Below are positions 11,560 to 21,038 of a DNA stretch of 64,000 nucleotides, piece by piece. Each line of letters starts with the position of its first letter. The first letter of the stretch is position 1. The notes beneath the pieces were generated by a model that saw only the letters and a list, made by a program, of their open reading frames with translations, was not told the DNA's origin and did no database searches. The position numbers were made by a program, and so were the translations under genes. Location: assembly GCA_963377175.1 (NCBI GenBank), contig CAUJNA010003744.1, positions 209,001 through 273,000 of the forward strand. Direction: 5' to 3'. Source of the DNA: Effrenium voratum. Taxonomy: Eukaryota; Sar; Dinophyceae; Suessiales; Symbiodiniaceae.

Positions 11560-13750
11560 TTGTCCCACCGTCTGTTCCTGAGAGATAGGTTTTGACGTGG
11601 AACGGCGGAGAGACAGAGGAACGGAGTGAGTGAACAGGAAGGACAGGGACGAGACACTTCAGACGTAGCAAAGTGGATGATGACAGGTGGCTCACTCCCG
11701 CCGCCATATCTTCACCGTTCCATCGTGAGACACGAGACCCGGAGATGTAGAGGAGAGGTAAGTGACAGCGAGTAAACGAGCCGGAGTCACCTCTCTCCTA
11801 TTCCTTGTTTTTCATCTCTCTAACACACACACACATGACCAAGCGATGAAAGAGAGAGGGAATGGTGTGGAAAAAAAGGCATAAGAAAGACAAAGGAAAG
11901 GAATGCACCTCTTCTACCCACATCCTATTTTTGGAGGTGCTTGGCCAAGCAATCTTGAAGTTAGGAGAGTTATAGAGGTGCTTCCTGGCCTATCATTATC
12001 TCACTCTTTCATATCCTTACCAATCCATCCTCCATTTAATAGCATTCTGATGGAGTTATGATGGATGTCGATGGAAGTGCTATCCTTGACATTTCTATAA
12101 TTCACATCCCAAAGGCTCAGAAATAGAGTGAAATGGTCTGAAGTTGACTGGAGACACAGCTTTCCTTTTCACTCCGTTCTTTCTTTAGTCTAGATTTTTA
12201 ATCATTTTCTCTTTCTTCCTCGTTTCACCCTTCATTAATACCTGTCAATTGGTGAAACAAAGATATGAAGAAAGACCAACATATATCCAATCCATTTCTC
12301 TCTCCAACATAAGGACTCTGACGGAGAGAAATGGTGAGAGGAGAAAGGGAATTATGAAAGTGATGACCCATTTCTTCTTCATTCTTCACTTTGTCCTTTC
12401 TTTAACAGCTTTTTGTTTCTTTTTTTTTATTTTTATTAATCATATCTATTTCTTATTTACTTTCTATTTCTTTATTATTAATATATGATTATTTCTATCA
12501 TATCATTTTTTGTTTATCATTATTATTATTATTATTATCTGTCTTATTTATAATTCTTTTCTCTTATCTTTCTACATCTTATTATTTCCTGATATTTTTT
12601 TTATTATTTACTTTCATCTTCCTGTTCTTTATCTTTATGTTTGCAATCTTTCCATTCCTATTCTTTATTGTTTATTCCTTTTTAGTATTTATATCTTCTC
12701 CGAATTATTTTCTTTGCTTTTACCCTATCTTTCTTATCTTTATGTCGTTTTTTTTTCTATCTCACCTTTTCTTTTCTTTTACTTTTCAATGCTTTTATTA
12801 TTTGTTGCACATATGAATCCAGATGAAGAGATAAAAGACAGGAAACTTGATGGGACATATCTTTTACTTCTTCATATCCTCCTACCCGCTCTCGTTGATC
12901 GCTTCCGGAGTATTCATCACTTTAGCATTTCCCTTTCTGGTGTGTGTCCGTGAGAAGGACTTCCAGCTCTTAGAGAAGGCTTGCCAAGGAATAGACAAAA
13001 AAAAACGTAATATAATATGTGCATTTCTTTATTGTTATTATTTTCGTATCTTTATATCTTCTACAATTTACAGGATTCTATAGACACAGGATATAGACGG
13101 ATAGTGATGGAGACAACAGGACATATTAACATGAATTATACAATAGAATTAATATAAACATAATTCCAATAAAACAAACCAGAGCACACTAAAGTCATGT
13201 CCTGAGGACTAGCCATAATAATTCTAGCATATTCTCTTTTCTATTCCATTCTAATATGTGTAATCATAATGAAATTTCCATAAGATGAGATTATGAAAGT
13301 AAATAGCTGGTGATGGGAAGAGAAGGGACCCATCACCATTTACTTTCATATCCTTTCCTTTCTATTTCCTTCTTCTCACACTACATCCTGTCCTTTCGGA
13401 TGTTAGGTGTGGAAGGTTGGGGCAACTTGCCACGTACCGCCTTTTCGAAGATGAGCCAGCCAACTTGACCCTTGCAAAGCTAGACAGCTGTTAAAGAAAC
13501 TGGCCATGAAAAAGGAAAGGGAGTGAGATAAAGTGAGAGAGAGATGCAATGAGACCGTTCGTTTGCTCGGTCAAACATCTCTCACACACACACACAGACA
13601 CTCACTCTCCATCTCTACATCACACCCCAAATGCTCTTATTTGGTTTTCCTGCATTTGGTCGCATCATCCATCACTGTCCCGCCACTGTAAGCCTCACCG
13701 TGTGGAACAGTTGGTGAGGGATGGATCCAGAATGAGATGAAGGAAGAGCA
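11560..13750. other. AT-rich island without recognisable genes
   Basis: Composition shifts sharply to T/A-rich (especially 12180-13150) between GC-balanced flanks. It contains poly-T/poly-A tracts, GAGAGA/CTCTCT segments and several inverted repeats, including 13292-13350. Short hydrophobic open frames (Ile/Phe/Leu/Tyr) follow from base composition. It could be a large inserted element or a matrix-attachment-like region; no transposase or reverse-transcriptase motif is visible. Confidence 0.6.
13292..13350. repeat. Inverted repeat (hairpin)
   Basis: TATGAAAGTAAAT and GGTGATGGG on the left pair with CCCATCACC and ATTTACTTTCATA on the right. The left arm has a 4-base insertion (AGCT) and the loop is 11 bases. 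Confidence 0.9.
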
Positions 13751-14141
13751 AATCACATGTAAAAGGCGGAAATAACTGGCCAGCGGGTGGTGCACTATTA
13801 TAAATCTTCTTTACTGAACATATATTTTGGAAGATTGACAATGCTCACCCAATCACCGCAGATTGCAGGGTTGGGCTGGATATTTGATTAGCACCCTACC
13901 CGAAAGCATTTGTTTTAGCACCCTGACCGAAAGGGTCATCTCAGGGAAGCTCAAGGGAAGTTTGAGAAGTCGCGATTTGTAGGATTTCCGTCTGCAGTCT
14001 ATCCAAAATAGGACAAGAACAACGGCCCCTCCCTCCTTATAGGGCAGGATTTCTGGTCAAACGCACCTGGCCTGCTTAAAAGGGGAAGTCCAAGGTTATT
14101 GGAGCGAGAGAGGCACATGGAAAACTTGGGTTGCCTTGCAG

Positions 14142-14251
14142 GGGGCAGTCCCCTTTGCCAAAGAAGACATCGGTGCCGACGCCGGCTGTGCGTTTAGTTC
14201 TGGGCACAATTGAGGAGGTTCCACGTTCATCTCCTTTGGACCTTAGACCAG
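14142..14251 (+). CDS. Candidate exon upstream of the MYND exon
   Basis: The acceptor TTGCCTTGCAG precedes an open frame with GQSPLPKKTSVPTPAVR and then LVLGTIEEVPRSSPLDLRP. It ends CCAG|GTTTGG in phase 1. The Pro/Ser-rich then hydrophobic-acidic pattern could be a linker. It lies about 500 bp before the MYND exon on the same strand, so the same gene is possible. Confidence 0.4.
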
Positions 14252-14392
14252 GTTTGGTAATAACTCAAAGCAGGTACAAAAAGGGTTGCCGGTTGTTTGG
14301 GCGTCTGAATGATTGATGAGTTTGTGTTCTTTTGCCATTAACATATTCTATATAGATAGCTAGATATTTTTTTTAAACATGGTTTACATTCT

Positions 14393-14445
14393 CGAAAGCA
14401 CTTTGTCTCGGGTCGACCAAAGGGATGAGCTGCGCTACTGTAGGT
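14393..14445 (+). pseudogene. Diverged partial copy of the MYND exon
   Basis: This piece (CTCGAAAGCAC, then GGTCGACC, then TACTGTAG) aligns with the MYND exon at 14769-14825 (CTCGAAAGCACCTCGACTCG, then GGACCGACG, then TACTGTAG) with mismatches and a small deletion. It breaks off at the Cys codon and is followed by GTGAAG. It looks like a decayed exon duplication. Confidence 0.45.
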
Positions 14446-14754
14446 GAAGGCTGAAGTCGGCCAAGTTTGTGAACAAGCAATAGACCGAGCCCAAAAAGAT
14501 TGCCCTCAGAGGAACACCGCAAACCTGGGGTTCCCATTTTTTGACCTATCTTGTAAATTTCATGGGGATTGAACCATCGCCTTTTACGCCGGTGTATTGT
14601 ACGTCTCCGTGTGGTGTGTGCTTCTTTGGGTTACTCAAGGCAGCTTGGCAGACCGGTTCTCTGGAAACGCCTTTGGGGTGACTGCGAATCTTTTCAGGTT
14701 TCCTTTTAATTTCCCTTTGCCAGGCACCATTTAGGATTCTTCCAACTTGTGCAG

Positions 14755-14853
14755 ATCGACGTGACTCCTCGAAAGCACCTCGACTCGATGGACCGACGGC
14801 CGACTAAGGTGGAGAAGTACTGTAGCACAGAGTGCCAGCGCGGTCACTGGAAG
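14755..14853 (+). CDS. Exon encoding second half of a MYND zinc finger
   Basis: The acceptor CCAACTTGTGCAG is followed by 33 codons in phase 0, ending at CACTGGAAG|GTAGGG. The protein ends VEKYCSTECQRGHWK, which matches the C-terminal half of MYND fingers (YCSxxCQxxHW; Cys, Cys and His ligands present). The first Cys pair and the final HK/C ligand must lie in neighbouring exons. MYND fingers bind Pro-rich partners and occur in SMYD methyltransferases and many protist proteins; the full protein type cannot be told. Confidence 0.7.
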
Positions 14854-15365
14854 GTAGGGCTCGATGTTCGGGGAGTGTGCACGGTCCAGTCCTCTTCAAC
14901 AGAATCACTATCACGCCACTATAGAAGGTTTGTACCATTTTTGCCCTTGGGCGCTTGGTGGTTTCGGCGTGGAAACCTCTGTGTGGAAGTTGGCCATGCC
15001 AACCACGGATTCGTAGAACCTAGTAAACAAATCAGACATCGGGGGGTTGAGATCACACCCATGTGTTCTTCGGGTGGGGTAATCATTCGAACATTTGGGA
15101 ATGTTAAGGAATGGTCATGGGACTCCTTTGTAGGGATTCATGGCAACCAAAAAGGTATTTCTTTTTCTCAGTGCACCCTCTTTTGGTGGTTTCAAAGAGA
15201 AACAAAAGGCACACTTCCATTTTATGGGGATGCCCAAAACAAAGACACACCCACAAGTCTGTTACAACCACAATATTGACAGGGGCGCGCATGTATCATG
15301 TTGTCAAGGTTGTCAAGTCTGGAGGGACTTTAGACAACCATCTTACCGCTTGGATATTTTCGGGC

Positions 15366-15368
<3 letters not shown>

Positions 15369-15397
<29 letters not shown>

Positions 15398-15436
15398 TGT
15401 GGGTATGTGTGTGTGTGTGTGTGTGGGTGGGTGCGC

Positions 15437-15471
<35 letters not shown>

Positions 15472-15479
15472 TGTGTGTG
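15369..15479. repeat. (GCGT)n/(GT)n microsatellite
   Basis: Pure alternating purine-pyrimidine sequence made of GCGT blocks around a GT block, a potential Z-DNA tract. Cys/Val/Arg and His/Thr/Ala open frames across it are artefacts. Confidence 0.97.
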
Positions 15480-15842
15480 CCCTGGTGGCTTCCCCGGTTT
15501 CGGCTTCGGTCTCACGCCCGGCTGTAAGCTTTCGGCTGTGAGAGAAAGCCACAGTCTCATGTTCCCAGTCTCCAATGGGGTTCCGTTTCACAGCTTGAAA
15601 TCAACGTCCGATGGATCCTCCGGAACCTGAGAGTGGTTCTCATATACAAGTTGACTCTGTCCATGTTGTCCAACACCTGGCGTGAAATGCCTCTAAGCTC
15701 CTTTCGAGTCTTCAGGACATTGCAGCTCCGAGCTGGTTGCTCATGCGCTAGGACGAGACAGCAGCCCCAGCACGGCCACTTACTATCCCCCATAATAACC
15801 ATTTCGCATACAAGGATGCCTGACCGAAGGCTCGCGCCAAAT

Positions 15843-15944
15843 GGGTGTGGCTCAAAATTAAGCAGCAGGGGTTACGCAGGTTTTGGTCCATGTTTCCACT
15901 TACCAGGGTTCCATTTTGGAATTCCGGTTTTTGGAGCCATAGCC
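15843..15944. mobile_element. Family A element (copy 3), TSD AAAT
   Basis: A 102-bp element with ends GGGTGTGGCTCAAAA and TTTTTGGAGCCATAGCC, flanked by AAAT at 15839-15842 and 15945-15948 (extended flank GCCAAAT on both sides). It is nearly identical to copy 2. The frame MPDRRLAPNG before it joins the frame SRWIPHLDTGHPARRIDR after it if spliced GT...TAG. Confidence 0.85.
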
Positions 15945-16026
15945 AAATCCCGCTGGATCCCGCACCTGGACACCGGCCACCCAGCTCGTCGCATCGACAG
16001 AAATTTAAGCGCGGAATGGGACGGCC

Positions 16027-16107
16027 ATGGATCCCAAAGCTGCCACCGCCTCGGGGCTGCTGAGTCTGGGGGTTCGGGGCCTCAGGTCTCAGACCCCCAG
16101 GGAGCAG
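16027..16107 (+). CDS. Candidate first coding exon
   Basis: An ATG in good context (CGGCCATGG) opens 27 codons, MDPKAATASGLLSLGVRGLR plus SQTPREQ, ending in phase 0 at CAG|GTTGCC. An overlapping frame that runs on from the spliced copy-3 junction is also open (RIDRNLSAEWDGHG), so which frame is used is unclear. Confidence 0.35.
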
Positions 16108-16901
16108 GTTGCCATGACATGGTTTGGCAGGTGTTTGGTGGTTTTTGGCAGTTGGGCGGACCTTGGGGGCGTGTCTTGGGGGCCTGGGATGTTTTTGGAG
16201 GGTTGGATGCTTGGGTTTTCGTTCACTGGGTTGGTTGCAGGCTCTACACTCGCTGCTGTGTCCTGCCTGGCTTTGTCCCAAAATAGTGGAACCCTCCAAA
16301 TGAGGTTGGTTTGCTTTTGCTTCTCCTCTTCTCCAAAAAGCGTACTCCCCCGCCCCTCCCCAATTCACACTTCGGGCCGGTCCTGAGGGAGCTCTGGGCA
16401 TTTCCCGCGTCCGAAAGCACGGCTTCGGGCTGCGGGGACCCACGGAACCCGCGGCTAGGCCTGGTGCCTTCTGCTGGCGGCCATCTTCTACCCTGGCGCC
16501 TGGGGCAGGGCCAGGGGCCCGGTCCAGCCGAGGGGGGAACGGGGGGTGGTCAGCAAAAGGGGGGGCTTGGGTTGTAGGGGTGGTTTGTTGATGTGAAACA
16601 GAAACCAAAGCAACGAAGCCACTCAGTTTTTGGGAAATCCACTTTCTGTTACCCTTAAAATAATCCCGTGCGTCACTTTGGTATGACAGCTTTGTGCTCA
16701 AGGGAAGGAGACAGGAATTTAACTATGTTGGGGTCTGCTCATTTGAGTCCAGCCCAAGTACGTGCAGATCCAGATTGATTGTTTTTCTTGTGGATTCCCT
16801 TTAGCACTAAGCAAGGACACGTGTTTCAATTACTGCACATGAACCCCTTTGGTTTTGGATGTCTCAAGGTCCATTTTCCAACTGGAGTTCCTACCCGACA
16901 G

Positions 16902-17018
16902 AGGTTCCGTGGGGCACGGGCGATCTTTCGAGGGGAGGTGCGCTGTGTTCGTGTTGCTACTGAAGTGGGGGACAAAGTGCAAGGCCTTGTGTACAGAGGA
17001 CGCGCACCGCCTCCCGAG
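16902..17018 (+). CDS. Internal exon, unknown protein
   Basis: The acceptor CTACCCGACAG precedes 39 codons in phase 0 that read RFRGARAIFRGEVRCVRVAT and then EVGDKVQGLVYRGRAPPPE. The donor is a textbook GAG|GTATGT. The beta-strand-like alternating pattern suggests a small fold, but the family is not recognised. It joins in phase to 17192-17302, and the intron between them contains a family-A element. Confidence 0.55.
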
Positions 17019-17031
17019 GTATGTACAATGT

Positions 17032-17141
17032 ATATGTGGGTTTCTGTCAAAATTAAACCACCAGGGGACCGCAGGCAGGTTTTAGTCGATGTTTTCATTT
17101 ACCAGGGTTCCATTTGGGGGCCTTATTTTTTACCCACAGCC
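17032..17141. mobile_element. Family A element (copy 4) inside an intron, TSD ATGT
   Basis: A 110-bp element (left end ATATGTGGGTTTCTGTCAAAA, right end TTTTTTACCCACAGCC) flanked by ATGT at 17028-17031 and 17142-17145. It shares GGTTTTAGTCGATG and ACCAGGGTTCCATTT with copies 2 and 3. It lies 13 bp inside the donor of a 173-nt intron and is not the whole intron. Confidence 0.8.
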
Positions 17142-17191
17142 ATGTATGTAATGTATATAGGTTCGATAGAAACGATAGAAATATCCAGCAG

Positions 17192-17302
17192 TGTGTGGTC
17201 AATTTGGGAGGGACGAAGAGTACAAAGGACGACGGCCCTGCTTGCTTTGATGTCCTTTACGGTCACCATACTGCTTTGGAGCTGAATGCAGTGGAAGATT
17301 AG
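17192..17302 (+). CDS. Terminal exon of the 16.9 kb gene
   Basis: After acceptor ATATCCAGCAG the phase-0 frame reads CVVNLGGTKSTKDDGPACFD and then VLYGHHTALELNAVED, ending at TAG (17300-17302). The motif FDVLYGHH loosely resembles the VYDGHG motif of PP2C phosphatases, but the Asp of DGHG is absent and I do not assign it. Confidence 0.5.
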   Translation, partial: CVVNLGGTKSTKDDGPACFDVLYGHHTALELNAVED

Positions 17303-18281
17303 CATGTGCGTGGTGGCCTATGCTCCGCTTGCAAAATTTTCAGCTTGCACCCTGTTCCTTCCAACTCATTTACGCAATCGAGCCGGAACTTTCAGAGGTA
17401 CCAATCATCGCCCAGCTCAGGTCTGATCAAGAGATGCAGGCATGTGTACAAATAGGGGAGCCCCCAGCAGGTCGCTTTCCTTTCAGTTTCTCTCTTGACC
17501 AACCTGAAAGTGGCACAAAGCCTGAACACAGCACTCCCATCTGAGGAAAAACAACACACACCAGCACTTTTAAGGAAAAAACAAAACCATGAATTTTAGC
17601 GAACTCCAATGGGTTCGCGTCCACCTTGGGAGCTTACCACCCCCCCCAAGGCCTCGAAGACACCTCGGTCTCTCGATCTTCAAGGTGTCGGCGTCCCCGC
17701 CCCATGCGCGGCACCGGCTGGCAGCGGAGTTCGACCTCTGGCGGGGCTTCCAAAGCGAAGGGGGGATGGGGGGGGGGGGAAGGGGCGGAAGGATGGATGC
17801 TTGGAGCCTATTGTGCATTTTTTGCCACCAGATTCATTTGGGGTATTGGGTTTCTTAGGGTCAGTGGCTGCAGCTTGCACTCCTTAGAGTGTCCATGACA
17901 CCGAGACCTGCTGGGTGTTGCGGGCGTCAGGGTCTTGGGCGTTGCGGGGTTTGGAAGGAGGTCGCCCAGAGTGAAGGCTTCTTGCATGGTTCCGAATATT
18001 TCCGAGGGACATGTTGTCTAATTTGGATTCGGGCTCAAGCCGGGCTCAGGGTTTCGGGCCGAAAGCCCGGGGGGGGGGGTGTGGTGCACCTGTCTTTTAG
18101 GGCAGAATTGCCTCCAAGTGTCCAGGGTACCCGAATTTCTACTTTTAGAATCATCAAGGTTCGCACAAATTGGGCCGCTTGCGCGATTTTGGGGTTGGGG
18201 GGGGAAGGTGAGGTACACAGGGTGGAGGGTCTGCCTTCGGCACTATACAATGGCCGGCAGTTTTGTTTGTGACACCAACAG
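17303..18281. other. Non-coding stretch
   Basis: Contains G and C homopolymer runs (17762-17779 and 18070-18079). Open frames around 17640-17820 are Pro/Gly/Arg-rich without splice support. No gene is called. Confidence 0.45.
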
Positions 18282-18336
18282 TCTGGGCAACCTTTCCAAA
18301 GCAGAGCCAAATACAACACCAAAAGGCCAGTTGGCC
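18282..18336 (+). CDS. Exon before a family-A introner candidate
   Basis: After acceptor CACCAACAG the frame is LGNLSKAEPNTTPKGQLA, ending in phase 0 at GCC|GTGAGT. The donor GTGAGT is the left terminus of the element at 18333. Removing 18337-18448 joins it in frame to LAATGRWDSSPPSV. Unknown protein. Confidence 0.45.
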
Positions 18337-18446
18337 GTGAGTCAAAATCATGGGATTCCATTTTGGGGTAGATGCACCACCCATTTTAGTCTAGTTTCGT
18401 GGGGATTGGGATGTTCACTGGGGGTACGGGGCTTTGACCCATGGCC
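18333..18446. mobile_element. Family A element (copy 5), TSD AGTT, acts as intron
   Basis: A 114-bp element with ends GGCCGTGAGTCAAAA and CTTTGACCCATGGCC, flanked by AGTT (18329-18332 and 18447-18450). The longer direct repeat GGCCAGTTGGC includes both. GT at 18337 and AG at 18447-18448 give a 112-nt intron; retained bases total 6, which keeps the frame. The interior matches copies 7, 8 and 9 (GATGCACCACCCATTTTAGT). Confidence 0.85.
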
Positions 18447-18448
18447 AG

Positions 18449-18520
18449 TTGGCAGCAACAGGAAGGTGGGATTCTTCGCCTCCGAGTGTCTGCCCCTGCC
18501 TTAAGTGCCTTAGAAGCCTG
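18449..18520 (+). CDS. Exon after a family-A introner candidate
   Basis: It continues the frame of 18282-18336 as LAATGRWDSSPPSVCPCLKC. It has two close Cys pairs (CPCLKC). The 3' border is not clear; a poly-C run follows. Confidence 0.35.
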
Positions 18521-18822
18521 CCCCCCCCCCCCCCCCGTCCAGTTCCTCCGAATTTATCAATGCCTCTGCATGGAAACCTAAACCGGAGTTTCCTCTTTTT
18601 CGAGAACCAATTACCTCTGAGTTTGCGTGGGTGCCATAGCAAGGGGAGTTGTTAGTGGCTGTTGGGGGGGCATGAAGGACCATGTCACGTGGGGGTGTCT
18701 TTTTCTTAGGATAACCCTTTTGTGTGGTGTTGAAGGGTAAAAGGAGAACCGAAGCCATTTTTTCGGGGTTCCCTGAAAAGACACATCCATGTCAAAACCT
18801 TGTCATGGCTCAGTCTGTCTAG

Positions 18823-18877
18823 GCAAGTGCAGCTGGACGTGCTCTTCTTGCCGGACCCGGCCTTGCCATGGAAGCAG
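18823..18877 (+). CDS. Candidate short exon
   Basis: The acceptor CAGTCTGTCTAG precedes QVQLDVLFLPDPALPWKQ, then CAG|GTCGGG (phase 0). The content is strongly protein-like and out of character for the non-coding flanks. Unknown function. Confidence 0.4.
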
Positions 18878-18953
18878 GTCGGGTGTGTCTTTTTGAAAGA
18901 GGGCCTTTTGGGGTGGTTCAGGGAAAGCAAAGGAACTTCATCCATATCAGGCC

Positions 18954-19040
18954 CCTAGTGGGTGGTTTGGATTGGGAGTTTGGGGATTTGAACGAAGAGG
19001 GCAAATGCGACACCACCCCTTAAGCACCAAACCACCGATC
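18954..19040. mobile_element. Family F inverted-repeat element
   Basis: Left GTGGGTGGTTTGGATTGGG and right AAGCACCAAACCACCGATCC form an inverted repeat around a GGGATTTGAAC segment. Related sequences are at 32507-32591 and 46090-46176. Confidence 0.5.
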
Positions 19041-19116
19041 CTTCCAATCAGAGGGAAGCGGATTTTCGGCTGCAGGGAAGGCAAGAGGAACTCCATACCT
19101 ATGGGTTCCCTGAGAG

Positions 19117-19223
19117 GGCCATCCATTTGACCACGGCTCGCGTCAAGCGGCGGAGGTGCCGCCGCCCTTGCGCATCCCGCCGGTGCCGTTGTACCACTTT
19201 GTGCCTGCGCCCCGGGCGAAGAG
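19117..19223 (+). CDS. Candidate Pro-rich exon
   Basis: The acceptor CCCTGAGAG precedes GHPFDHGSRQAAEVPPPLR and then IPPVPLYHFVPAPRAKR, ending AAGAG|GTTCTG in phase 2. The 18823 exon ends in phase 0 and this exon begins in phase 0, so they could be adjacent exons of one gene. Confidence 0.45.
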
Positions 19224-19639
19224 GTTCTGAAGATGTCCGGGAGTCTACGGGGTTTGTGTCGAAACAGGGGATCTGCAAACATGGGGGAGGGGGGGGGGGT
19301 TGCGGTTTCCCCTAAAAGGGCCAACCTGAAAGGGCCATCAAAAGAACAGAAATATCTCTATGTTTTTGTGGGACATGTGCACAAAAACCAGCGGCTCTTG
19401 CTTCAGGTTCTGCCCTGCAAATTCACAGATGGAAATCGCAAAGGGGTCCCCAAAAGGAGAGTCCTCGAAACAGTATGTTTTGTTCGGGCTCAGTATCGAA
19501 TTTGGGGATCCATAAGGGTTCATTTCCACAATGGCCACAAACTCACTCATCCAAAACACCCCCCAACACTTCTCTGGGTTCCTCTTGAGGCAATCCTGGT
19601 ACTTGTTAATGTCTGAGGTCTGGCTTTCCACAAATCCAG

Positions 19640-19743
19640 AAGGCTTACCCTCGCCCGCGAAATGCGAACTCGACACCGAGGCACGGCCCTCCGGCAGTCC
19701 GCCTGCTCTGCAACCGCGCTTCGGGAGGCGAACGGCAATTCAG
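19640..19743 (+). CDS. Candidate exon
   Basis: The acceptor CAAATCCAG precedes GLPSPAKCELDTEARPSGSP and then PALQPRFGRRTAIQ, ending CAGG|GTTGCG. Composition is Pro/Arg-rich and phase agreement with neighbouring candidates was not achieved, so exon borders may be off. Confidence 0.3.
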
Positions 19744-19967
19744 GGTTGCGAACGGGCACGAGAAAAGTAGAAGATTATAGAATGCAGAGATATGGCACGC
19801 AGAGACCTAAGATTCTTAATCTAAGATGCAACGATCGCAGCATGTTGCGGAGCCTTGGCCCTGAGAACGAGAAGCCCACCGTTTGTGGCACGAAGAGCAC
19901 CACAAATATTTTTGGGCCTGTCAAAGAAACGGCAGAAACGCCCACCAGAAGCCATCCTCCAGCTTAG

Positions 19968-20046
19968 CTCCGAGCTGAAGGTGGGCCCGGCTGCTGGGAG
20001 GGCGAGCGCATCGAGATGGCCCTCCAGGCGGCTCGCCGGTCTGGGC
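19968..20046 (+). CDS. Exon abutting family-A element
   Basis: After acceptor CCAGCTTAG the frame reads LRAEGGPGCWEGERIEMALQ and then AARRSG. It ends in phase 1 at GGGC|GTGGGTC, and the GT is the second dinucleotide of the element terminus. The helical ERIEMALQAARR segment looks genuine. Downstream continuation after 20162 is open for only 14 codons. Confidence 0.45.
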
Positions 20047-20163
20047 GTGGGTCGAAATGGAAAGCAGCGGGATATGGAGCCGCAGGGTTTCACGCCTTGG
20101 TTTTTCATCTTACCAGGGCAAGAAAATTATGGGTATCTACTTGTTTTTTTTTGACCCACAGCC
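20043..20163. mobile_element. Family A element (copy 6)
   Basis: A 121-bp element with ends GGGCGTGGGTCGAAA and TTTTTTTTGACCCACAGCC; the interior has TTACCAGGGCA and CCGCAGGGTTTCACG. The 4-mers GTCT/GGTT do not match, though GCCGGT occurs at both sides. GT 20047 to AG 20161 would be a 115-nt intron. Confidence 0.75.
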
Positions 20164-20478
20164 GGTTGTTTCTGGGAGTTTTGTGGAAACCTTGGGGATT
20201 CTTAGGGTTCTGGGGTTGTTACGGAGGCGTGGAAGCCTCTAAAGGTCACGCTCGCAGTTGGGAAATCCAGACCCTACGAGGATCATGTCGAAGGGAATCT
20301 CAAATGTAATATTGATGTAGCATAGGGGGAGCCAGAGGAAAGTTATGGCCCTCGATCCTGAATGCACCCTTACTATTGGTCAGTACTTTGGGGGGTATCC
20401 CTTGCCACCATCGATTGGCTTAGGTAATTTGGGCTCAGTCAGGCTAAAAAGGAGACAAGGGAGGACAAACTCCCGCAG

Positions 20479-20560
20479 GGATCCGGGGTCAAGATTATTC
20501 AAAAGACGGTCCAGGTGTTTGCGGGAGAATGCTGCGTGGGTCCAATGACCTGTATCGAAG
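20479..20560 (+). CDS. Internal exon 1 of a three-exon gene fragment
   Basis: The acceptor CTCCCGCAG precedes GSGVKIIQKTVQVFAGECCV and then GPMTCIE, ending AAG|GTAACC in phase 1. The next exon at 20799 starts with two bases that complete the codon. Other frames are also open here, but only this one leads into the long downstream frame. Function unknown. Confidence 0.45.
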
Positions 20561-20798
20561 GTAACCAATCACCACAAACCTAGAAATTTCCATAGATCGT
20601 GGTTCCCCTACTCTAGTCCTTGGCAAATTACTATGATTCCCAACCCGCAAACACTTGGACCTCCTTTTCAAGCAATCTTGACGTCGGATCGACAACCTTC
20701 GGGTTGATTTGGGTTTGTCCCGTCTTAGAAGGGTCTTCTCTTGTTGGGGGGACGCCAATCTCACGTCGTTTTTTTGCGTCGGGGTCAACATTCGCCAG

Positions 20799-20919
20799 GT
20801 CTCGCCCTCGAAACACGGGAAGCTCCCCGGTCGGTTGGCTGGAGAGTCAGAGAGCACGAACTCGGGCCTTATTTGGCTTCTGTAAATGGCCCTTCGGCGG
20901 CGTACTTGAAGGGGCAGGG
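20799..20919 (+). CDS. Internal exon 2 of the three-exon fragment
   Basis: The acceptor CAACATTCGCCAG (T-rich upstream) precedes LALETREAPRSVGWRVREHE and then LGPYLASVNGPSAAYLKGQG. It ends in phase 2 at CAGGG|GTACTT, the start of the family C element. Removing that element joins it in frame to ISFDTLLEAVLVWK. Confidence 0.5.
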
Positions 20920-21038
20920 GTACTTAGTGAGTGGTTAGTATGCCTGGTTGCAACACGCCTGGGAGGCTTTATGACCATGGTAAGAGACTTTATGCCTGGT
21001 TATTACCCACTCACTAATTGCCCTACTCCTTGAAGCAG
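20920..21038 (+). mobile_element. Family C introner-like element forming an intron (copy 2)
   Basis: A 119-bp sequence that starts GTACTTAGTGAGTGGTTAGT and ends CTCCTTGAAGCAG. It has inverted ends (AGTGAGTGGTTAG at the left, CACTCACTAATTG at the right) and is homologous to 5332-5451 throughout, including the terminal CCTTGAAGYAG acceptor. Its removal keeps the coding frame. Confidence 0.65.

Noticed and set aside
12249..13083. Hydrophobic open frames in the AT-rich island
   Set aside because: Ile/Phe/Leu/Tyr content follows directly from T-rich composition; no conserved motif, splice support or codon bias.
15748..16701. 317-codon open frame on minus
   Set aside because: It is antisense through a family A element and antisense to candidate plus exons at 16027-16107; Pro/Gly/Arg-rich with no recognised motif.
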